The position numbers and the translations under genes were made by a program. Below, in pieces: positions 56,906-64,000 of a stretch of DNA of 64,000 nt; position 1 is the stretch's first letter; each line of letters starts with the position of its first letter. The stretch spans positions 1 to 64,000 of the forward strand of contig NZ_AQGU01000026.1 of the NCBI RefSeq assembly GCF_014905615.1, given 5' to 3'. The stretch is from Pseudoalteromonas aliena SW19. GTDB taxonomy: Bacteria > Pseudomonadota > Gammaproteobacteria > Enterobacterales > Alteromonadaceae. The notes under the pieces were generated by a model, which did not search any database, had not been told where the DNA came from, and worked only from the letters and a program-made list of their open reading frames with translations.

Positions 56906-59263
56906 CTACTTTTTTGCCGTTTCGACTGAAAAACTCTCAACCGGATGCACTAAAGCTAGTTTTAATACTTCATCAATCCAAGTAACAGGGTGAATATCTA
57001 AGCCTGCCAGCACATTGTCTGGTATCTCTTTTAAATCACGTTCATTAATTTTTGGAATAATAACGGTTTTAATACCACCACGGTGAGCTGCCAATAATTT
57101 CTCTTTTAAGCCACCAATAGGTAATACTTCACCGCGTAGCGTAATTTCACCTGTCATTGCAACATCTGCACGCACTGGATTGCCTGTTAAACTTGATACT
57201 AACCCAGTCACCATAGCAGCACCTGCGCTCGGACCGTCTTTGGGTGTTGCACCTTCAGGTACATGCACGTGAATATCACGTTTTTCGTAAAAATCGCTAT
57301 TAATACGGAATGTATCTGCACGATTACGCACGACCGTCATAGCCGCTTGAATCGATTCTTGCATTACATCGCCTAAGGAGCCGGTATAGGTCAGTTTACC
57401 TTTACCAGGCACTGCCGCACATTCAATAGTAAGTAAGTCACCACCCACTTCAGTCCATGCAAGGCCCGTTACTTGGCCAATACGATCGCCGTCCTCCGCT
57501 TTACCGTAATCAAAGCGCTGTACACCTAAAAACTCTTCTAGGTTATCTTGATTGATAGTCACTGTTTTAGTGTCTTTTTCAATTAAAATATTCTTAACTG
57601 CTTTGCGACACAATTTCGAAATTTCACGCTCAAGATTACGCACACCCGCTTCACGCGTGTAATAACGAATAATACCAACGATTGCACTATCAGCAATTTC
57701 AATTTCATGATCTTTTAAGCCATTACGCTTCACTTGCTTAGTAATTAAGTGCTCTTTTGCAATGTTTAACTTCTCGTCTTCGGTATAACCCGATAAACGG
57801 ATAACTTCCATACGGTCTAATAATGGACCTGGAATGTTAAAGCTATTTGAGGTAGCTACAAACATAACATCAGATAAATCGTAATCAACTTCTAAGTAGT
57901 GATCAGCAAAGTGGCTATTTTGTTCAGGATCGAGTACTTCTAATAATGCAGATGCTGGATCGCCACGCATATCTGATGACATTTTGTCTATTTCATCTAA
58001 CAAAAATAATGGGTTTTTAACGCCCACTTTTGTCATGTTTTGAATTAACTTACCAGGCATTGAACCAATGTAGGTACGACGATGTCCACGTATTTCAGCT
58101 TCATCACGTACGCCGCCGAGTGCCATACGAATATACTTACGACCCGTTGAGCGTGCAATAGATTGCCCTAGTGAGGTTTTACCCACACCTGGTGGCCCTA
58201 CTAAACATAAAATCGGACCTTTAAGCTTATTAGTACGCTGTTGCACCGCAAGGTACTCTAAAATACGTTCTTTAACTTTATCAAGACCATGGTGATCGCT
58301 ATCAAGGATTTTTTGCGCACCCGCTAGGTCTTTTTTAACTTTAGAACGTTTTTTCCACGGTACATTAATTAATGTATCAATGTATGAACGTACTACGGTC
58401 GCTTCTGCTGACATTGGCGACATCATCTTAAGTTTATTAAGCTCTGTGGTCGCTTTTTCTTGTGCTTCTGTTGGCATGCCTGATTCTTCGATGCGCTTTT
58501 TAAGTGCTTCAAATTCGTCAGGTACATCGTCAAGCTCACCAAGCTCTTTTTGAATGGCTTTCATTTGCTCGTTGAGGTAATACTCACGTTGAGATTTTTC
58601 CATCTGCTTTTTAACGCGGGTACGAATTTTCTTCTCAACTTGCAGTAAGTCTATTTCGCCTTCCATTAATGCCATTAAATATTCAAGACGTTCTGTCACA
58701 CTTGAAATTTCTAGCACTTTTTGCTTTTCAGGGACTTTTAACGGCATATGTGCAGCCATCGTGTCGGCCAGACGAGCAGGCTCATCGATACCTGAAACTG
58801 AAGTTAGTACCTCAGGTGGGATTTTTTTATTAAGCTTTACATAGCCTTCAAACTGGCTAATAGCGCTGCGAATAAATACATCTTGCTCTTGCTCATCAAT
58901 TAAATCAGATTCAATAAATTGAGCATTAGCAACAAAAAAATCATCGTTATCTACAAATTCTTCTATTTGCGCACGTTGTGTACCTTCCACTAATACTTTA
59001 ACTGTGCCATCAGGTAACTTTAATAACTGAAGTACAGTTGCAATAGTACCAATACGATAAATATCATCTTGCTCAGGCTCGTCTACAGTTGCATCTTTTT
59101 GTGCAACCAAGAAAATTTGTTTGTCTTTGTCCATTGCCGCTTCTAGGCATTTTATTGATTTTTCACGGCCAACAAAAAGCGGGATCACCATGTGTGGATA
59201 CACCACAACATCGCGCAGTGCTAGGACTGGGATTTCGACTCGGTCGGTTCTCTCAAGCGTCAT
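56906..59263 (-). CDS. lon: ATP-dependent protease La
   Basis: Cytoplasmic AAA+ serine protease that removes misfolded and regulatory proteins. It has 785 residues, one more than E. coli. It has an N-terminal substrate domain ([25 protein letters not shown]). The ATPase has Walker [10 protein letters not shown] and [11 protein letters not shown]. The protease domain has the catalytic Ser in [11 protein letters not shown] and the catalytic Lys downstream ([13 protein letters not shown]). The frame opens at 59281, but the ATG at 59263 gives the family N-terminus. A heat-shock-type promoter lies at 59309-59336. Confidence 0.97.
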   Translation of the reverse strand: MTLERTDRVEIPVLALRDVVVYPHMVIPLFVGREKSIKCLEAAMDKDKQIFLVAQKDATVDEPEQDDIYRIGTIATVLQLLKLPDGTVKVLVEGTQRAQIEEFVDNDDFFVANAQFIESDLIDEQEQDVFIRSAISQFEGYVKLNKKIPPEVLTSVSGIDEPARLADTMAAHMPLKVPEKQKVLEISSVTERLEYLMALMEGEIDLLQVEKKIRTRVKKQMEKSQREYYLNEQMKAIQKELGELDDVPDEFEALKKRIEESGMPTEAQEKATTELNKLKMMSPMSAEATVVRSYIDTLINVPWKKRSKVKKDLAGAQKILDSDHHGLDKVKERILEYLAVQQRTNKLKGPILCLVGPPGVGKTSLGQSIARSTGRKYIRMALGGVRDEAEIRGHRRTYIGSMPGKLIQNMTKVGVKNPLFLLDEIDKMSSDMRGDPASALLEVLDPEQNSHFADHYLEVDYDLSDVMFVATSNSFNIPGPLLDRMEVIRLSGYTEDEKLNIAKEHLITKQVKRNGLKDHEIEIADSAIVGIIRYYTREAGVRNLEREISKLCRKAVKNILIEKDTKTVTINQDNLEEFLGVQRFDYGKAEDGDRIGQVTGLAWTEVGGDLLTIECAAVPGKGKLTYTGSLGDVMQESIQAAMTVVRNRADTFRINSDFYEKRDIHVHVPEGATPKDGPSAGAAMVTGLVSSLTGNPVRADVAMTGEITLRGEVLPIGGLKEKLLAAHRGGIKTVIIPKINERDLKEIPDNVLAGLDIHPVTWIDEVLKLALVHPVESFSVETAKK

Positions 59264-59308
59264 TATATTTTCTCTTCGCACTTTATTTATTTTAAAGATT
59301 ACTCAAGT

Positions 59309-59336
59309 ATATGGGGATAACCTAATTAAAGTTCAA
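59309..59336 (-). promoter_or_regulatory. Sigma32-type heat-shock promoter of lon
   Basis: On the minus strand TTGAAC (preceded by G) is followed after 14 bases by CCCCATAT. This matches the sigma32 pattern CTTGAAA / CCCCATNT closely, including the complete -10 element. The start would be about 40 bases before the ATG. lon is a classic heat-shock gene. Confidence 0.8.
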
Positions 59337-59367
59337 CAATTTTTCCCAACTCGATTAAATTAATTAT

Positions 59368-59395
59368 AAAAAAAGGAGCCTAAGGCTCCTTTTTT
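59368..59395 (-). terminator. Intrinsic terminator after clpX
   Basis: AAAAAAGGAGCC and GGCTCCTTTTTT form a perfect stem with a TAA-type minimal loop. It lies 18 bases past the clpX stop and isolates clpPX from the lon promoter. Confidence 0.88.
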
Positions 59396-59413
59396 ATGCA
59401 AATAGCTTAAAAA

Positions 59414-60697
59414 CTACTCTGATGCAGTTTTTTCTTGTTTATTATTTTCATAAATCAAGATTGGGTCTGACTCACCTTTAATAACGGTTTCGTCAATAAC
59501 CACTTTACTTACATCATCCATCGAAGGAAGTTCATACATAGTATTAAGCAGTACGCCTTCAACAATTGAACGAAGACCACGTGCACCTGTTTTACGCTCC
59601 ATTGCTTTGTGAGCAATGGCAGCTAAGGCATCTTCGCGGAACTCAAGCTCAACATCTTCCATACCAAATAAAACAGAAAACTGCTTAGTAATGGCGTTTT
59701 TAGGCTCACTTAAGATTTGAACAAGTGCATCTTCATCAAGCTCTGTTAACGTTGCAACTACTGGCAAACGACCTATAAACTCAGGGATTAAGCCATATTT
59801 AACTAAATCTTCTGGCTCTACGTCTTTAAATGTTTCACTTAACGAACGACTCGCCGCAGATTCTTTTACGCTAACACCAAAACCAATACCGGTATTTTTA
59901 TGACTTCGCTGCTCAATGACTTTATCTAAGCCCGAAAACGCACCACCACAAATAAATAAGATTTTAGATGTATCTACTTGTAAAAACTCTTGCTGTGGAT
60001 GTTTACGGCCACCTTGCGGTGGTACTGATGCAATTGTACCTTCAATCAGTTTAAGTAGCGCCTGTTGAACGCCCTCACCCGATACGTCACGTGTGATCGA
60101 TGGGTTATCTGACTTACGAGAAATTTTATCAATTTCATCAATGTAAACTATACCACGTTGTGCTTTTTCAACATCGTAGTCGCATTTTTGTAATAGCTTT
60201 TGAATGATGTTTTCAACATCTTCACCTACATAACCTGCTTCGGTTAATGTCGTTGCATCTGCCATTGTAAATGGCACATCGAGTAAGCGTGCTAACGTTT
60301 CTGCTAATAGTGTTTTACCACTACCAGTTGGACCAATTAGTAATATATTACTTTTACTTAGCTCAATATCTTGCTTCGTCGATTGATTACGTAAACGTTT
60401 ATAATGGTTATAAACAGCAACAGACAATACTTTTTTAGCATGGTCTTGACCAATAACATAGTCGTCTAGGTGCTTACGGATCTCTTTTGGTACAGGTAAT
60501 TTATCAGACGCATCATGCTTTGGAGCAATGTCTTTTATTTCTTCCCTGATGATATCGTTACACAACTCTACACATTCATCACAGACGTATACTGAAGGGC
60601 CTGCAATTAATTTACGAACTTCATGCTGGCTTTTGCCACAAAAAGAACAGTATAACAATTTACTACTTTTGTCGCCGTCTGTAGGAGTGTCAGACAT
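59414..60697 (-). CDS. clpX: ATP-dependent Clp protease ATP-binding subunit ClpX
   Basis: AAA+ unfoldase that feeds SsrA-tagged and other substrates to ClpP. It has 427 residues. The N-terminal zinc finger uses Cys17, Cys20, Cys39 and Cys42. Walker A is GPTGSGKT and Walker B YIDEID. The substrate-gripping loops are present, including RKHPQQ. The IGF loop that docks on ClpP is at NTGIGFGVS. It follows clpP by 132 bases, with two hairpins in the gap. Confidence 0.97.
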   Translation of the reverse strand: MSDTPTDGDKSSKLLYCSFCGKSQHEVRKLIAGPSVYVCDECVELCNDIIREEIKDIAPKHDASDKLPVPKEIRKHLDDYVIGQDHAKKVLSVAVYNHYKRLRNQSTKQDIELSKSNILLIGPTGSGKTLLAETLARLLDVPFTMADATTLTEAGYVGEDVENIIQKLLQKCDYDVEKAQRGIVYIDEIDKISRKSDNPSITRDVSGEGVQQALLKLIEGTIASVPPQGGRKHPQQEFLQVDTSKILFICGGAFSGLDKVIEQRSHKNTGIGFGVSVKESAASRSLSETFKDVEPEDLVKYGLIPEFIGRLPVVATLTELDEDALVQILSEPKNAITKQFSVLFGMEDVELEFREDALAAIAHKAMERKTGARGLRSIVEGVLLNTMYELPSMDDVSKVVIDETVIKGESDPILIYENNKQEKTASE

Positions 60698-60721
60698 TCA
60701 GCTACCTCATTTTATACGTTG

Positions 60722-60742
60722 GCCACCAAATTGGTTGGTGGC
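60722..60742 (-). promoter_or_regulatory. Hairpin in the clpX leader
   Basis: GCCACCAA and TTGGTGGC form a perfect 8-base stem with a 5-base loop, ending about 25 bases before the clpX ATG. A similar structure, GGTAA-CAGG / CCTG-TTACC, lies at 60801-60823 just after clpP. They may set the clpP to clpX ratio or protect processed ends. Function is inferred. Confidence 0.4.
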
Positions 60743-60829
60743 TATTTCAATACGTTTTAACTATACCAAAATTTAATTTTTTCGCATAGTAACTCAAAGT
60801 GGTAAACAGGCAACCTGCTTACCAAACGC

Positions 60830-61447
60830 TTACTTTTTATCGCGATTTGTGAACACTGAATCTACCAAGCCGTAATCTACAGCCTGTGATGCGCTCATGA
60901 AGTTATCACGATCAGTGTCTTTCGAAATCACCTCTAGTGGTTGACCTGTATGCTCAGCCATTAAGCGATTTAATTTGTCTTTAATCGACAGAATTTCTTT
61001 CGCGTGTATTTCAAAATCAGATGCTTGACCTTGGAAGCCACCTAGCGGTTGGTGAATCATCACCCGTGAGTTTGGTAAACAAAAACGCTTACCTTTAGCA
61101 CCAGCTGTAAGTAAAAAAGCACCCATGCTTGCAGCTTGACCAACACATATTGTACTTACATCAGGTTTGATGAAGTTCATTGTATCGTAAATAGCCATAC
61201 CTGCAGTTACTGAACCACCTGGTGAGTTAATGTATAAAAAGATATCTTTATCAGGATTTTCTGATTCTAAAAATAGCATTTGCGCTAAAATCAGATTTGC
61301 CATGTTGTCTTCAACTTGACCTGTTAAAAAGATAATACGCTCTTTTAATAATCTCGAATAAATATCATACGAGCGCTCGCCTTTTGGTGTTTGCTCAACA
61401 ACCATTGGGACCAATGCATTTAGGGGATCTGTAATACCAGTGTTCAT
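60830..61447 (-). CDS. clpP: ATP-dependent Clp protease proteolytic subunit ClpP
   Basis: Serine protease that forms the two-ring 14-mer degradation chamber used with ClpX or ClpA. It has 205 residues. The catalytic Ser107 is in [11 protein letters not shown] and His132 in VMIHQPLGG; the catalytic Asp lies in the later DRDNFMSA region. Second gene of the tig-clpP-clpX string, with its own terminator upstream after tig. Confidence 0.97.
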   Translation of the reverse strand: MNTGITDPLNALVPMVVEQTPKGERSYDIYSRLLKERIIFLTGQVEDNMANLILAQMLFLESENPDKDIFLYINSPGGSVTAGMAIYDTMNFIKPDVSTICVGQAASMGAFLLTAGAKGKRFCLPNSRVMIHQPLGGFQGQASDFEIHAKEILSIKDKLNRLMAEHTGQPLEVISKDTDRDNFMSASQAVDYGLVDSVFTNRDKK

Positions 61448-61526
61448 ACTTATTTAATTCCTTATGCGCTTATACTTATCCTTATTATAAGGAAGCATAG
61501 TTATCGTTTTTCGCAAATTTAGAGCC

Positions 61527-61579
61527 AAAAACTAAAATGGCCCGGGCACGCTGTATAAACAGAGTAGCACGAGCCATTT
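61527..61579 (-). terminator. Intrinsic terminator after tig
   Basis: On the minus strand AAATGGCTCG and CGGGCCATTT frame a long imperfect hairpin, followed by TAGTTTTTG. It lies 30 bases past the tig stop. Loop pairing is imperfect, so strength is uncertain. Confidence 0.6.
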
Positions 61580-61611
61580 AATCGTTAGCGAGAGCTTAAG
61601 TCAATGACTTA

Positions 61612-62916
61612 TTAAGCGCCTTGCTTTGGATTCATGATGTCATCAAATGCTTTTTCAACATCAGTAACAGTTGCTTTAGCTAAAATAGCTTCAACTGCTT
61701 GCTCTTCCATTGCTACATTACGCATTTGCTGCATAAGTTGATCATTCGCCTTGTAGTATTCTACTACTTCAGTTGGATCTTCGTATGCAGAAGCTACTGT
61801 AGCAATTAACGCTTCAACTTTAGCGTCATCAACTTTAATCTCGTTAGCTTTGATCACTTCACCTAATAAAAGGCCAGTTTTAACACGTGTTACTGCTTGC
61901 TCATGGAACAATTCAGCTGGAAGCTCAGGCATGTTTTGCGCGTCGCCGCCAAAACGTTGAGCCGCTTGCTGACGTAGTGCATCAACTTCTTGATCAACAA
62001 GTGCTTTAGGCACTTCAATTTCGTTGTTAGCTAAAAGACCTTTGATTGCTTGGTCTTTAACGTTAGCTTTAACCGCTTGGTCTAGCTCACGCGTCATATT
62101 CTTTTTAACTTCTTCTTTAAGCGCATCTACGCCGCCTTCGGTAACACCGAATTTAGTTGCAAACTCTTCGCTTAATTCAGGTAATTCTTGCGCTTCAACT
62201 TTCTTCACTGTGATAGTAAATTGAGCCGCTTTACCTTTTAAGTTTTCAGCGTGGTAATCATCAGGGAACGTTACATCAGCAACAACTTCTTCGCCTGCTT
62301 TCTTACCTACGATGTTATCTTCAAAACCTGGGATCATACGACCTTGACCAAGTTCTAATGGGAAGTCTTCAGCTTTGCCGCCTTCAAATACTTCACCGTC
62401 GATAGTACCTACGAAATCAACTGTTACACGGTCGTTTTCGCCAGCAGCTGTATCAACATCAGCCCACGCTGCGTGTTGTTTACGAAGTGTTTCTAGCATG
62501 TTAGCTAAATCTTCGTCAGTTACTGTTACGGCAGGTTTTTCAACAGTAATTTTATCTAAACCTTGAACTTCAACTTCAGGGTAAACTTCAAATGTAGCTG
62601 AGAACTCTAAATCTTTACCAGCTTCAAGTGATTTAGGTGCGAATGTAGGCGCGCCAGCTGGGTTGATTTTTTCAGAAACAATTGCTTCGTAAAAATTACG
62701 TTGCATTACTTCGCCAGCAACTTCTTGACGAACTGCAGGGCCAAAACGCTTGTTAATTACAGATACTGGAACTTTACCAGCACGGAAACCATCTATACGC
62801 TGTGTTTTTGACAGTTGTTGTAGGCGTTTTTTTACTTCGGTCTCAACGTTCTCTGAAGGAACGGTGATAGTTATACGGCGCTCAAGGCCTTGGGTCGTCT
62901 CAACAGAAACTTGCAT
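61612..62916 (-). CDS. tig: Trigger factor
   Basis: Ribosome-bound chaperone and prolyl isomerase that meets nascent chains at the exit tunnel. It has 434 residues. The N-terminal ribosome-binding domain has the signature [17 protein letters not shown] near residue 44. An FKBP-type isomerase domain follows at about 150-245 ([20 protein letters not shown]). The rest is the helical chaperone body. It precedes clpP, the standard arrangement. Confidence 0.97.
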   Translation of the reverse strand: MQVSVETTQGLERRITITVPSENVETEVKKRLQQLSKTQRIDGFRAGKVPVSVINKRFGPAVRQEVAGEVMQRNFYEAIVSEKINPAGAPTFAPKSLEAGKDLEFSATFEVYPEVEVQGLDKITVEKPAVTVTDEDLANMLETLRKQHAAWADVDTAAGENDRVTVDFVGTIDGEVFEGGKAEDFPLELGQGRMIPGFEDNIVGKKAGEEVVADVTFPDDYHAENLKGKAAQFTITVKKVEAQELPELSEEFATKFGVTEGGVDALKEEVKKNMTRELDQAVKANVKDQAIKGLLANNEIEVPKALVDQEVDALRQQAAQRFGGDAQNMPELPAELFHEQAVTRVKTGLLLGEVIKANEIKVDDAKVEALIATVASAYEDPTEVVEYYKANDQLMQQMRNVAMEEQAVEAILAKATVTDVEKAFDDIMNPKQGA

Positions 62917-63089
62917 GATTTACCTCAATATTCAATTTTGGCGATTGTTCGCCTTCCTTACAAACAAAGTGATCTGCATGAGTCTTGATAAAATTTAAGC
63001 GGTTTTTCGCACTTAAAAACATCCGTCGCTACCATGAGATACCATTGCTGCTTTGCCCTTCGGGCACTATGTTAAACAATAGACGCGGC

Positions 63090-63117
63090 ATTATAACCTA
63101 ATATTTATGATAGTCGA
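63090..63117 (-). promoter_or_regulatory. Promoter of tig
   Basis: TCGACT as -35, a 16-base spacer and a perfect TATAAT -10 on the minus strand, then GCCGCG. The leader would be about 165 bases and holds a small GCCC-GAA-GGGC hairpin (63050-63066 region). The rest of the 377-base gap 62917-63293 is AT-rich with no gene that I can see. Confidence 0.6.
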
Positions 63118-63293
63118 GTACAGGGGGCAATTATTTGGACTAGATAAGGGACTATAGAGGCTAACTGAATAAAAAACAGGCTAACTGTAAATTACAAACA
63201 GTAAAACACAAATTATTTAATAGGATTAAAGGTTAACAAAAGTAGGTTTATAGTTTTGAGGATTTTATTTACTCATCTTATTAGATAAGAAAA

Positions 63294-63370
63294 TGGTCGG
63301 CGATGCAGGATTTGAACCTGCGACCCCTTGGACCCAAACCAAGTGCGCTACCAAACTGCGCTAATCGCCG
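63294..63370 (-). tRNA. tRNA-Pro (anticodon UGG), copy 1
   Basis: Full cloverleaf of 77 nt including encoded CCA. Acceptor CGGCGAT pairs with ATCGCCG, and the D arm has AGCGCAG. The anticodon stem CTTGG/CCAAG surrounds TTTGGGT, giving UGG. The T arm GCAGGTTCAAATCCTGC is standard. Identical to the copies at 63442 and 63768. Confidence 0.97.
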
Positions 63371-63441
63371 ACATTCGAAGAGTTAACTTCATTTTTCATA
63401 CTGAACACTTAAACCGAGAGTTTAAGACCACTTTAAGAAAG

Positions 63442-63518
63442 TGGTCGGCGATGCAGGATTTGAACCTGCGACCCCTTGGACCCAAACCAAGTGCGCTACC
63501 AAACTGCGCTAATCGCCG
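63442..63518 (-). tRNA. tRNA-Pro (anticodon UGG), copy 2
   Basis: Identical in all 77 bases to the copies at 63294 and 63768, including the encoded CCA. Separated from copy 1 by 71 bases of unrelated spacer. It is probably cut from the same five-tRNA precursor. Confidence 0.97.
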
Positions 63519-63533
63519 ATATTCTTTTGTAAA

Positions 63534-63610
63534 TGGGGTGACTGATGGGGCTCGAACCCACGACAACCGGAATCACAATCCGGGGCTCTACCAACTGAGC
63601 TACAATCACC
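63534..63610 (-). tRNA. tRNA-His (anticodon GUG)
   Basis: 77 nt including CCA and the extra 5' G(-1) typical of tRNA-His, which here pairs with C73. The anticodon loop ATTGTGATT gives GUG. T arm GTGGGTTCGAGCCCCA. Confidence 0.96.
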
Positions 63611-63632
63611 GCTATATTTACATGTTTTCAAA

Positions 63633-63709
<77 letters not shown>

Positions 63710-63767
63710 ATCGAAAACTTCATAGTTTACCAATAAGCTATTCGATTATAATTGTATTATAAAAAAA

Positions 63768-63844
63768 TGGTCGGCGATGCAGGATTTGAACCTGCGACCC
63801 CTTGGACCCAAACCAAGTGCGCTACCAAACTGCGCTAATCGCCG
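63768..63844 (-). tRNA. tRNA-Pro (anticodon UGG), copy 3, first in the cluster
   Basis: Same 77 bases as the other two copies. It is the first gene read from the promoter at 63889-63917, with a leader of about 37 bases. The order from the promoter is Pro, Arg, His, Pro, Pro. Confidence 0.97.
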
Positions 63845-63888
63845 ATACTTACTATTGCTTGCGAGTGACCTCGTTGACAACGGGGTGC

Positions 63889-63917
63889 ATAATAGTGATT
63901 TGACGGGGTTAGGTCAA
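63889..63917 (-). promoter_or_regulatory. Promoter of the five-tRNA cluster
   Basis: TTGACC as -35, a 17-base spacer and TATTAT as -10 on the minus strand, followed by a GCACCCCG discriminator. Near-consensus boxes with a G/C-rich discriminator are typical of stable-RNA promoters under stringent control. Confidence 0.75.
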
Positions 63918-64000
63918 ACGTTTTTTTTATAAAAACAATCAAGTGGTCATTTTTAGTGCACAATGGTTAAATATTACAATAGAAGGCTGAATTTTAAACT

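Overview
The window looks like a chromosomal segment of a marine gammaproteobacterium of the Alteromonadales, most likely Pseudoalteromonas. This is inferred from AT-rich sequence, the protein sequences, gene order and abundant short intergenic repeats. No rRNA, CRISPR array, prophage or intact transposase gene was seen. Almost all of it is core housekeeping sequence, so novelty is concentrated in small mobile repeats and in two departures from usual gene order.

Layout. 1-528: 4.5S RNA (ffs, minus) with its promoter. 528-6657: a DUF3014 membrane protein, a patatin-like lipase, a KefB/YbaL-type cation:proton antiporter, a diguanylate cyclase and a small membrane protein coupled to tilS. 6658-34146: a long minus-strand core block. 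Read in transcription order it is rpsB-tsf-pyrH-frr-uppS-cdsA-dxr-rseP-bamA-skp-lpxD-fabZ-lpxA, then lpxB-rnhB-dnaE-accA-tilS. It covers translation factors, undecaprenyl and isoprenoid synthesis, phospholipid and lipid A synthesis, outer-membrane assembly and replication. This block is split between lpxA and lpxB by an oppositely oriented cytochrome bd module (cydA-cydB-cydX-cydD-cydC, 14563-20980).

34418-38739 (plus): map-glnD-dapD, divergent from rpsB. 38934-45965: a secreted TPR-like protein, phhA-phhB (phenylalanine to tyrosine), methionine gamma-lyase, then ycjX-ycjF. 45334-53240: the phage-shock genes pspA-pspB-pspC, divergent pspF and sapABCDF (peptide ABC importer), with a sigma54-type site before pspA. 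54348-62916 (minus): tig-clpP-clpX-lon-hupB-ppiD, a protein folding and proteolysis block with a heat-shock-type promoter at lon. 63294-63844: five tRNA genes, Pro-Arg-His-Pro-Pro in transcription order, behind one strong promoter.

Most notable observation. A gene for a secreted VOC/glyoxalase-fold protein (53330-54280) is broken by two unrelated transposase-less miniature elements. One is 195 bp and lies in the signal-peptide codons; the other is 262 bp and lies near the 3' end. Computational removal of each element plus one target duplication restores a continuous 161-codon frame. The 262-bp element has a same-length relative at 2806-3067 and a diverged 264-bp relative between frr and uppS (30716-30979). 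Together with an 81-bp nested palindrome (1494-1574) and a 162-bp terminal-repeat element (6173-6334), this suggests several MITE-like families active in the intergenic DNA.
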